From Niastella vici (GTDB taxonomy: Bacteria > Bacteroidota > Bacteroidia > Chitinophagales > Chitinophagaceae): a stretch of 64,000 nt of DNA. Numbering within the stretch: position 1 is the first letter of the stretch; each line of letters opens with the position of its first letter. Under the pieces are notes generated by a model. That model had not been told where the DNA came from and did no database searches. It saw only the letters and a list, made by a program, of their open reading frames with translations. The position numbers and the translations under genes are program-made. The stretch covers positions 29,313 through 93,312 of the forward strand of contig NZ_LVYD01000065.1 of the NCBI RefSeq assembly GCF_002077945.1. Direction: 5' to 3'. Positions 16,507-24,871 of the stretch are shown here, one piece after another.

Positions 16507-17394
16507 ATGCGCCAGCCTATCAAATTAATCATCAAAAAGGGGAAGGTACACAAAGATGGTACAAGCCTGATATTTTTGCAATACTGTTATTCAAAAGAAA
16601 GAAGGGTTTTAATTAGCACAGATATCAGCATCCCCGAAAAATACTGGAATAAGAAAGCTTGTTCCATATTGCCTTCCCTCCCTAAGCAATACGGGAATCT
16701 CCAAAGCCTCGAAACCGACTTACGCGAAAAGCTTAGGCGCTCTGAACAGATAGTAGATTATGCTATCGATTGTGGAAATACAGATCCCATACGATTTTTA
16801 AAAAGGCACTTCAAAGAAGGGGTAAATCAATACACCCCACAGGCGGGAAATGACAAAAACACAAAAGACGTAATGTATCAGATCAGCCAATACATTACCA
16901 GTAAAATAGGTCTTGTAAAAGAGCCGACCTTATCTGTCATTAGACAAATGAAAAATCATTGTATAGACTATAACCACCTTATAGGGGCTGTAACCAGTAT
17001 TATTGACAACCAGAATTTACTTCCATGCAGTATTGGTGTCTTTGGCGATTGCGGTGGCGGTAAATCCAGCCTCATGCGTATGGTTGAAGAAAAATATAAG
17101 GGTCAGCCAGGTGTGTTGGTGATTCGATTTAATAGGTGGCTGTTTGAAGAATATTACGATGCAAAGACAGTTCTGATGGGAAGGATTGTGGATGAAATCA
17201 TTGCCAAGCGAACCCTGTCGGCCAAAGCTTTAAAAGCAGCAGCCCGCTTATTGAAAAAAATAGATATTCTGAAATTAACCGGTTCCGCCATCAAGTACGG
17301 TATCGGTTTTGCAGCGCTCGGGCCTGCTGGTTTAGCTGTCTCAGGTGCAGAACTATTAGGAAAGCTTAAAGATGTAAATTATGAGGATATGTGA
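16507..17394 (+). pseudogene. Tyrosine-recombinase N-terminus fused in frame to a QatA-like KAP NTPase fragment
   Basis: Residues 1-150 look like the arm-binding and start of the core-binding domain of a Bacteroidota tyrosine recombinase (KVHKDGTSLIFLQYCYSKERR, SIPEKYWNKK, QISQYITSKIG). From about residue 151 (base 16957) the frame changes abruptly into a KAP-family NTPase: SIGVFGDCGGGKSSLMRM is the Walker A region (about 176-191), then VLVIRFNRWLFEEYYDAKTVL. No recombinase catalytic domain is present. The frame ends at 17392-17394, and the Walker B part of the NTPase continues in another frame. Followed by a QatB-like gene, the NTPase is best read as QatA. The whole is a deletion product. 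Confidence 0.75.
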
Positions 17395-18118
17395 CCCAAC
17401 GTAGTGAGAACCCTGATGACAATATAAGAAGCAATATCCAGGACTTCCATGAAAACTTTGACGAGTTGATCCGCGAAACCAGCATTGAAAAAATCATCGT
17501 TTTTATAGATGATCTTGACCGGTGTTCTCCAGATACGGTCATTGGCACCCTGGAGGCCATTAAATTATTCCTTTTTACCAAAGGAACAGCTTTTGTGATT
17601 GGCGCTGATGAACGTCTGATCAAATATGCTGTACGCAGAAGATTCCCTGAAATACCCGCTGATTCCACAGAGGTAGGCAGGGATTACCTTGAAAAGCTAA
17701 TCCAGTATCGCATACGGATACCCCCGTTAAATACAAACGAGTTAATCAATTATGTGAACCTTCTTTTCTCTCAACTGCATATAGACGCCGGTGAATTTGA
17801 AATTGCAAGGGAGAATATTTTAAAGGAAAAACAAAAAAATGGATTTGATTTCATCTTTGATATAAACAATGCAGATAAGTTTTTTCATCTACGTACAGAC
17901 GAATTAAAAGAATCATTTCAACTATGTTCCCAGGTCGTTCCCATTCTAAGTGTTGGTCTGAACGGCAATCCCCGACAGTGCAAACGCTTTTTTGCAGGAC
18001 ATTTCACAAGGAACCCAGTATCGGCCAATGGCAAAAAATCTTGTGCAGAATGGGATGGAGTAAGCAGAACCAACTGTTAGCCAAAATCAGCAAAAGAAAA
18101 GATAAGGATTTCGAATAA
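17391..18118 (+). pseudogene. QatA-like KAP NTPase, Walker B half (frameshifted)
   Basis: From GTG 17391 the frame encodes the second half of the KAP NTPase: FDELIRETSIEKIIVFIDDLDRCSPDTVIGTLEAIKLFL (Walker B and following helix) and FVIGADERLIKYAVRRRFPEI (sensor region), then GLNGNPRQCKRFF. After that the frame drifts into unrelated residues and ends at 18080. A different frame carries a more family-like tail (QWQKILCRMGWSKQNQLLAKI) that stops at 18116-18118, overlapping the next ATG as TAATG. This is the expected QatA-QatB join. So at least two frameshifts, probably with a deletion, have broken the gene. Confidence 0.72.
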
Positions 18119-18588
18119 TGGGAACATCTTCTTCAAACCGCGGCCCTTCGGGCAAAACTGGTTTGTTGCCTACCTGGTATGGCAACGGCACGGTTAATTC
18201 GCAGCAGCAAACAGGCAATCCAGATTCCTCTGGTAATGAAACAGCAGATGGCAACCAAAATGGCAACGGGCAAGGTGAATCGCCCAACCAGCAGGTGAAC
18301 ACACCGCCAATTTCCAATACAACGCAGGACTGGAAAGAAGCAAAAGGCGCATTAACCCGGTATTCAAACAACACCCGGGGCTCCAACATCTGCAAGGCGG
18401 CTAAATCCTATGTTCGCACATTTGGGGGATCAAGGGGGGCAACCAGATCAGCTTCCAGAGGTGTATCCTCTGGCCGGGGGTTAGTGAACTTTTTAGGGTC
18501 AGTCTCGACATCCGGCGGCGGCTTTAGCCAAACCCTCACAGATCTTAATAAACTTTCTGCATTTTTCAGGCACAACAACCGAAATTGA
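18118..18588 (+). pseudogene. QatB-like protein, C-terminally truncated
   Basis: The frame begins MGTSSSNRGPSGKTGLLPTW, the characteristic start of QatB of the QatABCD anti-phage system, followed by a Gln/Asn/Pro-rich spacer and the conserved ALTRYSN, KAAKSYVRTFGGSRGATRSA and GRGLVNFLGSV segments. It ends at residue 156 after a short unrelated tail (LNKLSAFFRHNNRN), whereas QatB proteins I recall are roughly 250-290 residues. No QatC (QueC-like) or QatD (TatD-like) gene follows before 19.2 kb. The identification rests on remembered family features. Confidence 0.68.
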
Positions 18589-18890
18589 TTGAATTGTTGA
18601 ACAACTTCCTTTTACATATAACAAAAATCTCAATATTTTATTTACAGAACCATTGATCGTTGTTTAATAGTCAAGCGCTGCCAGTGTATATAGCTTTTCT
18701 GCAATCCATGCCGGCATGATGTTACAAATTTATAACTAATTTATAACAAATTGAGATTATAATTCAATCACTTATACCCATACTTTCCCAACTGATCTGA
18801 ATCTTTAAAACCAGAGAAGTTGCCCCTTTAAGGAGCAAACAAAACAGGTTGAATTGTGGTGATGGCTTCCTCTACAACAATCAAGACTTC
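18589..18890. other. Gene-poor scar after the QatB fragment
   Basis: No gene is supported here. The only structure I see is a direct repeat of AATTTATAAC at 18727-18736 and 18738-18747 (11-base period), which may be a recombinase arm site or plain AT-rich sequence. The qatC and qatD genes expected here are absent. Confidence 0.35.
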
Positions 18891-19175
18891 CTATAGAAAG
18901 CCTTTAACCGGGTCCGACCATTTCTCCTGAAGGCAGGTTTGCAATACACCTTTTTTATACAAATCCTCCTGTGCTGGCAAGCCGACCTGAGAAGTTTTAC
19001 AGGTCTCATTATTGTTTACGAAGGAATCACCAAACAGTAGTTTGAAGTCCCGGAAGGTAGGCTCCAGCGAAGTGTATTTCTTCGCCAACTGCGCCTGTAT
19101 AGATAGAATGGGAGCTGTATAAGGCAGATAGCCCTGCAGCGCTATAGCGATCCAAAATATTTTAGCATTTATCAT
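18891..19175 (-). CDS. Doubtful 94-residue hypothetical protein
   Basis: An open frame on the minus strand starts MINAKIFWIAIALQGYLPYT, which could be a signal or membrane segment, and continues with LEPTFRDFKLLFGDSFVNN and two Cys residues later on. I do not recognise it. It lies between the Qat remnant and the first fluoride riboswitch and points away from the riboswitch promoter. It may be a real small secreted protein, a remnant, or chance. Confidence 0.3.
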   Translation of the reverse strand: MINAKIFWIAIALQGYLPYTAPILSIQAQLAKKYTSLEPTFRDFKLLFGDSFVNNNETCKTSQVGLPAQEDLYKKGVLQTCLQEKWSDPVKGFL

Positions 19176-19185
19176 AATCCACTTT

Positions 19186-19193
19186 TATATTTG
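19186..19193 (+). promoter_or_regulatory. Promoter -7 box of the first fluoride operon (TATATTTG)
   Basis: The octamer matches TAnnTTTG exactly and lies 10 bases before the aptamer, so transcription would start at about the first base of the riboswitch. A -33 box is not obvious. Confidence 0.55.
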
Positions 19194-19202
19194 CACCACA
19201 AA

Positions 19203-19263
19203 GGAAATGGTGTCTTCCTATTTGAACCGTCCCGATGATTAACTAAGGACTGATGGCGCCTAC
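19203..19263 (+). ncRNA. Fluoride riboswitch (crcB motif) 1, aptamer
   Basis: The leader fits the fluoride aptamer: an early GGAAATGGTGTC segment, a middle GAACCGTCC, and the signature CTGATGGCGCCTAC at the end. GGTGTC can pair with GGCGCC (with G-U pairs) to form P1, and GTCC with GGAC to form the inner stem. It is followed at 19315 by a CLC-F channel and then by crcB, the classic regulon. An alternative pairing at 19259-19312 is listed separately. The identification is by motif and context, not by a covariance search. Confidence 0.85.
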
Positions 19264-19312
19264 AAATAGACTGTATAATTAAAATGTTATATAGAATTAA
19301 AATATTTGTAGG
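19259..19312 (+). promoter_or_regulatory. Riboswitch 1 expression platform (start-site sequestering stem)
   Basis: CCTACAAATA at 19259-19268, whose first bases belong to the aptamer's P1 strand, is perfectly complementary over 10 bases to TATTTGTAGG at 19303-19312. The latter ends 2 bases before the ATG of the channel gene. The two pairings exclude each other. I infer that without fluoride the start is hidden in this stem, and that fluoride-bound aptamer frees it. Confidence 0.7.
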
Positions 19313-19314
19313 AT

Positions 19315-20676
19315 ATGAAGAGATTCCGCGACTCTTTCGAACAGATTTCTATCGCCACTCATCTGCTCAAATGGACACTGTATGTAATTCCTATCTCAGT
19401 GACAGTTGGCTCCCTTGTTGCATTGTTTCTTTGGTTGTTGGAAAAAGTTACCTACCTGCACTGGCAGCATCAATGGCTATTGTTTTTACTTCCACTTGGC
19501 GGTGTGTTAATTTACTTTCTATATAAGTACCTGGGTAAAAATTCAGACGCCGGTAATAACCTTATTATGGATGAAATACACCAGCCCGGGGGTGGCGTAC
19601 CTGCCAGAATGGCCCCGCTTGTTTTGGCCGCTACTGTTATTACCCATTTATTCGGCGGCTCGGCCGGTCGTGAAGGCACCGCTGTACAGATCGGTGGCAG
19701 TATCGCCAATTTCTTTGCCCGGACACTGCATTTTTCAAAAGAGGATGTAAAAATGCTCCTGATGACTGGTATCGCCGCAGGTTTTGGCGCTGTCTTTGGT
19801 ACCCCTATCACCGGCGCCATCTTTGCCCTTGAAGTACTTGCCGTTGGCCGTATTAAGCACGATGCCCTTATGCCCTGTTTTATCGCCAGTCTGCTTGCAG
19901 ACATTACCAGCTCCGCCTGGGGCATCCACCACACCCATTACCATATACTTTTCAGCGAAGTAGAAAAAACATATTTTTCTTTTATTCATTTTGATTTTGT
20001 TCTGCTTATCAAAGTGATCGTTGCAGGCACCTTGTTTGGTCTCGTAGGATTTACCTTTGCCGAAGTATCACATACTATCAAAAACTATAGCAACCGGTGG
20101 ATAAAAACGAAATGGCTTATTCCCGTTATAGGCGGTGTCATTATCATCGGCTTCACTTACCTTTTAGGTACACAAGATTATCTTGGCCTTGGCGTTACCA
20201 ATCCCCGATCCGGCGGCGTTAGTATCGTTTCCTGTTTCAATGAAGGTGGCGCTACTCGCTTTAGCTGGTTGTGGAAGCTTTTGTTTACCGCCATTACCCT
20301 GGGTATGGGCTTCAAAGGTGGAGAGGTAACGCCCCTGTTTTTTATCGGTGCAGCCCTCGGTAATGCCATTGCCGTAGTAAGCGGCGCGCCAGTAGACCTC
20401 ATGGCCGGCCTTGGTTTCATTGCCGTTTTCGCCGGCGCCACCAATACGCCTATTGCCTGCACCATTATGGGAGCAGAGCTCTTTGGCACACATAATCTGC
20501 TGTATTATGCTGTGGCATGTTTTACCGCCTATTACTTCAGCGGTCACTCCGGCATTTACCATGCGCAGCGTGTGGCCGTTTCAAAAGTCAATACGTTAAA
20601 TCATCATACAGATAAAACACTACATGAAGTAAGAGAAAAACGCATTAAAAACAGAAAGACATGGTTGAAAAGATAA
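19315..20676 (+). CDS. CLC-F type fluoride channel/antiporter
   Basis: The 453-residue membrane protein is a CLC-family member. It has the features I associate with the fluoride-specific CLC-F branch: [17 protein letters not shown] early on (about residues 82-98), the gating glutamate in [16 protein letters not shown] (about 117-132), [17 protein letters not shown] and [20 protein letters not shown]. It should export F- in exchange for H+ at the inner membrane. It is the first gene after riboswitch 1, and its end overlaps the DUF190 gene by 16 bases. Confidence 0.88.
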   Translation: MKRFRDSFEQISIATHLLKWTLYVIPISVTVGSLVALFLWLLEKVTYLHWQHQWLLFLLPLGGVLIYFLYKYLGKNSDAGNNLIMDEIHQPGGGVPARMAPLVLAATVITHLFGGSAGREGTAVQIGGSIANFFARTLHFSKEDVKMLLMTGIAAGFGAVFGTPITGAIFALEVLAVGRIKHDALMPCFIASLLADITSSAWGIHHTHYHILFSEVEKTYFSFIHFDFVLLIKVIVAGTLFGLVGFTFAEVSHTIKNYSNRWIKTKWLIPVIGGVIIIGFTYLLGTQDYLGLGVTNPRSGGVSIVSCFNEGGATRFSWLWKLLFTAITLGMGFKGGEVTPLFFIGAALGNAIAVVSGAPVDLMAGLGFIAVFAGATNTPIACTIMGAELFGTHNLLYYAVACFTAYYFSGHSGIYHAQRVAVSKVNTLNHHTDKTLHEVREKRIKNRKTWLKR

Positions 20677-21026
20677 AGACCCACTCGTTGGGTAAACTGG
20701 AAATTTTTATCGAGCCCGCCCACAAAGTAAGACATGGCAAAAGAACGCTATTCAGAAAATTATTTCCCAAATCAGCCTATCTGCATATCATTGCAGAAGC
20801 CAAAAAAGACGGTATTTTAAATGCATCGGCTCATAACACGCATGCCAGTTATAGCAGCGAAGGCATCCAGGCCTTTGCCGTAGATGGCGACAATTCCAAA
20901 CTGGCCATGTGTGTCGAATTGATTGATAAAAAGGAAAAACTCGAACATTTTTTCCTGAAACACAAAGACTTGCTTCGTTCCAAAATCGTCATTTATAAGG
21001 AGGTGGAATTTTGGGACCTTGACTAA
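20661..21026 (+). CDS. DUF190 family protein
   Basis: The 121-residue product resembles DUF190, a small soluble PII-like fold: [25 protein letters not shown] near the start, [48 protein letters not shown] in the middle, and a final strand [14 protein letters not shown]190 genes are often next to or fused with CrcB and are thought to modulate fluoride export; the mechanism is unknown. The start lies inside the channel gene (16-base overlap), and crcB begins 8 bases after its stop, so the three are one unit. Confidence 0.78.
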   Translation: MVEKIKTHSLGKLEIFIEPAHKVRHGKRTLFRKLFPKSAYLHIIAEAKKDGILNASAHNTHASYSSEGIQAFAVDGDNSKLAMCVELIDKKEKLEHFFLKHKDLLRSKIVIYKEVEFWDLD

Positions 21027-21034
21027 ATTACTGT

Positions 21035-21403
21035 ATGAAGCCATTACTCATTATAGGGCTTGGCGGGGGCATTGGCAGTGTTTGCCGCTATCTTGTTCAG
21101 GTATATGTAACCAAATACATGTCAGTTACATTCCCGATGGGCACTTTCATTGTCAATATCATCGGCTGTTTTGTCATCGGGCTGCTTTATGGGCTTTCCA
21201 ACAGGCATGCCTGGTTTACGTTGGAATGGCGCTTATTCCTTATCACCGGCCTCTGCGGCGGCTTTACTACTTTCTCCAGCTTTTCCTACGAAAGTATCAG
21301 CTTGTTAAGGGAGGGTAATTACACCTATTTTATGTTGTATGTAATATTGAGCGTAACTTTAGGGTTGCTGGCAACAGTGGGTGGGGCAGTGCTTGTTAAG
21401 TAA
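21035..21403 (+). CDS. crcB: CrcB/Fluc fluoride channel
   Basis: The 122-residue product is a four-helix Fluc protein. The GGGIGSVCRYLV start, GTFIVNIIGCFVIGLL in helix 2 with the conserved Asn, and LCGGFTTFSSFSYES in helix 3 with the Phe-box residues are all present. Fluc proteins form dual-topology dimers that let F- leave the cell passively. The gene is part of the riboswitch 1 operon, between DUF190 and the stress protein. A single gene is expected to form a homodimer. Confidence 0.93.
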   Translation: MKPLLIIGLGGGIGSVCRYLVQVYVTKYMSVTFPMGTFIVNIIGCFVIGLLYGLSNRHAWFTLEWRLFLITGLCGGFTTFSSFSYESISLLREGNYTYFMLYVILSVTLGLLATVGGAVLVK

Positions 21404-21407
21404 CTAA

Positions 21408-21857
21408 ATGGCAGTTATGAAATATAAAAGGATCTTAATTGCTGTTGATGATAGTGCTCATTCAATGAAGGCTGCCCGTGCAGGGTTTGCATTAGGCCAT
21501 TGTCTGAAAGCGGTGATAGGCGTTTTATATGTAGTCAATAAATCAAAAGAGGTAGTTAACCCTGACCTGGGCATAACCCTGGAAAGCAGCAAATCGCTCC
21601 TGCTCAGGGAAGCAGAAAATACAATCGACCAATACATAAAAATGTTCGACGGCATTGAAAAGGTTTTCCGGTTCACACCCGAAGGATTGCCTGAACATGT
21701 AATACTGGACATTGCCAAAGAATGGCGGGCTGATTTAATTGTCATGGGCACACACGCAAAGTCGGGTCTGAGCCGGATTCTCACCGGCTCGGTAGCGGAA
21801 TACGTTATCAGGCATGCGGAAATCCCGGTAATGGTCACACCGCAAGGAATGCTGTAG
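21408..21857 (+). CDS. Universal stress protein (UspA family)
   Basis: The 149-residue product has one Usp domain: KRILIAVDDSAHSMKAARAGFALG at the start and the ATP-binding loop MGTHAKSGLSRILTGSVAEYVIRHAEIPVMV near the end. It should be a small cytoplasmic nucleotide-binding stress protein. UspA-like genes are known companions of fluoride riboswitches. It starts 4 bases after crcB. ATG 21417 is an alternative start that would drop three residues. The second riboswitch begins 46 bases after its stop. Confidence 0.88.
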   Translation: MAVMKYKRILIAVDDSAHSMKAARAGFALGHCLKAVIGVLYVVNKSKEVVNPDLGITLESSKSLLLREAENTIDQYIKMFDGIEKVFRFTPEGLPEHVILDIAKEWRADLIVMGTHAKSGLSRILTGSVAEYVIRHAEIPVMVTPQGML

Positions 21858-21903
21858 CTGAATAAAGAAATTTCATTTATATAAGACAATGCTGTAATTT
21901 CAA

Positions 21904-21960
21904 GTAGGGTGATGGCGTTCCACCTAATTAACCGCCTTTCGGAAGGACGATGACGCCTAC
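21904..21960 (+). ncRNA. Fluoride riboswitch (crcB motif) 2, aptamer
   Basis: This is the cleanest aptamer in the window: GGGTGATGGCGTTCCACC, then AACCGCC, a short TTTCGGAA hairpin loop region, and CGATGACGCCTAC. GGCGTT can pair with GACGCC to make P1. These are the conserved blocks of the fluoride motif in order and at normal spacing. It precedes a second CLC-type gene and a long operon with fluoride-sensitive enzymes. Confidence 0.92.
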
Positions 21961-21996
21961 AGGTTGAATTAATCATTTTTGGATTAATACTGTAGG
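21956..21996 (+). promoter_or_regulatory. Riboswitch 2 expression platform (start-site sequestering stem)
   Basis: CCTACAG at 21956-21962 (end of the aptamer) is perfectly complementary to CTGTAGG at 21990-21996, which ends one base before ATG 21998. A second stem inside it (ATTAATC with GATTAAT) strengthens the alternative fold. The design is the same as in riboswitch 1 although the sequences differ, which supports a translational mechanism. Confidence 0.7.
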
Positions 21997-21997
21997 T

Positions 21998-23362
21998 ATG
22001 CAATTATCTGAAAAATATTCTGCCCAATTTGGCCTAATCAAAAGAACGCTTTGGTGGTCGCTTCTGACTATTCCATCTTCCATTGTTACCGGCAGTTTTG
22101 TAGCCCTGTTATTGTCGTCAGTAGATCGTGTCACTTCCACCCGCCTGTATTATCCCTGGCTTTTATTTTTTCTACCGCTGGCTGGTTTTATAACCTGGTT
22201 TTTGCTGAAACGCCTTCATGAAAAGAGCGATAATATTATATTGACCGGCATTCATTATGCGGATGCAGGCGTTACCCGGAAATCGGCAGGACCTGTTTTT
22301 ATTACCACGCTTCTCACCCACCTCTGCGGAGGCTCCGCCGGCCGGGAAGATGCGGCCCTTCAAATAGGGGGAAGCATTGGTAGTTTATTTGCATGGCTGT
22401 TCCGCCTGGAAACGACTTTGGTACGGGTAGTCACAAGCTCAGGTATAGCCGCAGCTTTCGGAGCCGCCTTTGGCATACCAGTATCTGGTGCACTTTTTCC
22501 GCTGGAAGCGGTAAAATCCGGTAATTTCCCATACAATGCCCTTATTCCATGCCTTACTGCCAGTATTATTGGAATGCTTACTTGTAATTTTTGGGGAATA
22601 CACCCTACGCAGTTCCAGGTCATTTTTTTTTCTAAGCTACATCCATTGTTCGCTGGTACATTTCATATAGCGCCCCTTTTATTGTTAAAAGTGGCCGGCC
22701 TCGGTGTTGCTTCCGGCCTGGTGAGTTGCCTGTTTTTCGGCCTGGCAGGGTGGATCAGATACTATACAGATAAAATCATTTCACTAAAATGGCTAATACC
22801 CATTATAGGGGGGATCTTGATTATTATGCTCTATTACCTGCTGGCCACCCCTGACTATTTAGGGCTTGGAGTTACTTCCGCGGGGCAGCAGGCTGTTTCC
22901 ATTGCATCTGCATTTAAGGCCGGAGGCGCCCATACCTGGAGCTGGTGGTGGAAATTGCTTTTTGCAGTAATAACGCTTGGGTTTGGTTTCAGGGGAGGCG
23001 AAATAATACCCCTACTCTTCATTGGTGCTACTTTGGGAAATGTTCTGGCCACCCTGCTGCAGGTGCCTGCTGAATTATTCGCAGCCGTCGGGTTTATAGC
23101 CGTATTTGCCGGAGCGGCCAATACACCGTTTACCGCAACTTTTATTGGAATAGAATTATTCGGCGGCCAATACGTGGTCTATTATGCATTTGCCTGCTTT
23201 ATTGCCTATTTTTTTAGCCCGGTCATCCAAAGCAAACCAGGACACCGGTTTATAGCTATCCCTAAGATTTTTGATACCGGCTTCGTAAAAGATACGCTGC
23301 TGGATTTGAAAATAGAAACTGAAAGATTTTACAACAGCAAAAAAGACGCTTCATCCAGCTAG
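21998..23362 (+). CDS. Second CLC-type, CLC-F-like channel
   Basis: The 454-residue product is related to the first channel over its whole length but is clearly diverged. It has NIILTGIHYADAGVT in place of [15 protein letters not shown], the gate sequence GGSAGREDAALQIGGS in place of GREGTA, and the same closing FRGGEIIPLLFIGATLGN. The gating Glu is kept but the next residue is Asp instead of Gly. It is the first gene after riboswitch 2, so fluoride export is the natural inference. Different kinetics or anion choice are possible. Confidence 0.82.
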   Translation: MQLSEKYSAQFGLIKRTLWWSLLTIPSSIVTGSFVALLLSSVDRVTSTRLYYPWLLFFLPLAGFITWFLLKRLHEKSDNIILTGIHYADAGVTRKSAGPVFITTLLTHLCGGSAGREDAALQIGGSIGSLFAWLFRLETTLVRVVTSSGIAAAFGAAFGIPVSGALFPLEAVKSGNFPYNALIPCLTASIIGMLTCNFWGIHPTQFQVIFFSKLHPLFAGTFHIAPLLLLKVAGLGVASGLVSCLFFGLAGWIRYYTDKIISLKWLIPIIGGILIIMLYYLLATPDYLGLGVTSAGQQAVSIASAFKAGGAHTWSWWWKLLFAVITLGFGFRGGEIIPLLFIGATLGNVLATLLQVPAELFAAVGFIAVFAGAANTPFTATFIGIELFGGQYVVYYAFACFIAYFFSPVIQSKPGHRFIAIPKIFDTGFVKDTLLDLKIETERFYNSKKDASSS

Positions 23363-23386
23363 AGGGTATTGTTTTAAAACAGAACG

Positions 23387-24616
23387 ATGCAGAATATTTT
23401 TGAAAATATATGGTTTGTTGCAGCAATATGGATGGGACTGGCGCTTATTGCCAGCATCGTTTCTATCCGGTTAAGGGTGTCTGTGGCTTTAATTGAAATT
23501 TTAATAGGGATTATTGCCGGTAATTTTTTGGGCATTCATCAAACAACAGATTGGATTAATTTTTTGGCGATGCTGGGCAGCGGCGTAATCACTTTTTTAG
23601 CCGGTGCAGAAATAGATCCTGTATCGTTAAAAGCCAACCTGCGTCCAAGCCTCGTTATAGGGATAATATCCTTTCTTCTGCCATTCATACTGGTATGGGC
23701 ATTTGCGCAATTAGTATTAGGATGGAGCTTGCAGCAGGCACAAATTGCTGGTATTGCCTTATCCACCACCTCGGTTGCGGTGGTATATGCCGTGATGATT
23801 GAAACAGGCCATAGCACTACTGCAATGGGTAAAATGATACTGGCCGCCTGCTTTATTACTGATTTTGGAACTGTACTTGCTTTAGGTGTATTATTTGCCA
23901 GTTTTAATTGGTGGATGCTATTGTTCGTTGGCGTAATGTGCATTACGCTTTGGTATATGCCTAAATGGACGAACTTTATTATTGTTCGAATGGGCGCCTC
24001 ACACCAGATCAGTGAACCCGAAGTAAAATTTATCCTGCTCATTTTATTTTTCTTAGGTGGGTTATCAACTACCGCAAAAAGCGAGGCAGTTCTACCTGCC
24101 TACCTGGTAGGTTTGGTGGTAGCCGGCGTTTTTATGCGTGATAAAACTCTTGTTCACAGGATGCGAAGCATAGCTTTCGCCATATTCACCCCTTTTTATT
24201 TTATAAAGGCAGGCTTGTATGTTTCTCTTCCTGCTGTGTGGTCGGCTATCGGCGTTATCGCATTTCTTTTCCTTCTCAAATTAGCCTCTAAGTATGTAGG
24301 AGTATTTCCATTTGCCAGGGTGTTCAGTATGCGCAGCAAAGAAAGTCACTATACTTCCTTGTTGATGGGCACAGGACTTACATTTGGCACCATCTCCGCA
24401 TTGTTCGGATTGAATAATCACATCATCAATCAAAAGCAATACACAATACTGGTAACGGTTGTTATATTAAGTGCTGTATTACCAACAATTTTTGCTCAAA
24501 AGTATTTTAAGCCAAAACCATCCACTATGGAAGCATGGGGGCGGCTGAGAAAGAAAAACGGAATGAAAAAAACAGCAACAACCGGCAAGAAAAAAGCACC
24601 TGTGAGCAATGCCTGA
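23387..24616 (+). CDS. Cation/proton antiporter (CPA family)
   Basis: The 409-residue protein has about twelve membrane helices and the CPA pattern: IEILIGIIAGNFLGI, AGAEIDPVSL, a substrate region ALSTTSVAVVYAVMIETGH and the paired-acid-like ITDFGTVLALG. It should exchange Na+ or K+ for H+. The C-terminal tail is very basic (RLRKKNGMKKTATTGKKKA). Na+/H+ antiporters are known fluoride-riboswitch genes; they may correct the proton load that CLC-F or HF entry causes. It follows the channel by 24 bases. Confidence 0.82.
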   Translation: MQNIFENIWFVAAIWMGLALIASIVSIRLRVSVALIEILIGIIAGNFLGIHQTTDWINFLAMLGSGVITFLAGAEIDPVSLKANLRPSLVIGIISFLLPFILVWAFAQLVLGWSLQQAQIAGIALSTTSVAVVYAVMIETGHSTTAMGKMILAACFITDFGTVLALGVLFASFNWWMLLFVGVMCITLWYMPKWTNFIIVRMGASHQISEPEVKFILLILFFLGGLSTTAKSEAVLPAYLVGLVVAGVFMRDKTLVHRMRSIAFAIFTPFYFIKAGLYVSLPAVWSAIGVIAFLFLLKLASKYVGVFPFARVFSMRSKESHYTSLLMGTGLTFGTISALFGLNNHIINQKQYTILVTVVILSAVLPTIFAQKYFKPKPSTMEAWGRLRKKNGMKKTATTGKKKAPVSNA

Positions 24617-24648
24617 TAACGAAACCTGTATCATTAATTATTACTTGT

Positions 24649-24837
24649 ATGCTAAAAAAAAATTTAATTCTTTCCGAAGCCGAAAGAAAAGAAATGGAAA
24701 ACTGGATACAGCTAACATTCGGGGCAGATCAAAACCTACCTATTGATGTACTGCTGTTGATCCTGTATAAAATACACCTGCTGGAAGAAAAAATCGGCCG
24801 GATTGAGGTACAAACAAAAACGCACTGGGTAGATTGA
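24649..24837 (+). CDS. Small hypothetical protein in the fluoride operon
   Basis: I choose ATG 24649, giving 62 residues; the frame is open upstream to 24535 but there it only re-reads the antiporter gene. The product has no signal peptide and consists of an acidic start (SEAERKEMENWIQLTFG) and a helix (PIDVLLLILYKIHLLEEKIGRIEV) that could form a coiled coil. I do not recognise it. It lies 32 bases after the antiporter and 34 before the MFS gene and is probably co-transcribed. Confidence 0.5.
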   Translation: MLKKNLILSEAERKEMENWIQLTFGADQNLPIDVLLLILYKIHLLEEKIGRIEVQTKTHWVD

Positions 24838-24871
24838 TAAAGCAGTAAATGCGCGTACAAATTCAATAGGT

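Noticed and set aside
18727..18747. Tandem AATTTATAAC as a possible attachment core
   Set aside because: The sequence is AT-rich and short, and no second copy marks the other end of an element in this window.
18858..18875. GGTGATGGCTTCC followed by CTAC, like a fragment of a fluoride aptamer
   Set aside because: The middle AACCGCC-like block and the GATGAC signature are missing and the spacing is too short, so no aptamer can form.
21458..22003. A 181-residue minus-strand open frame
   Set aside because: It is antisense to the stress protein and riboswitch 2, both of which are well supported.
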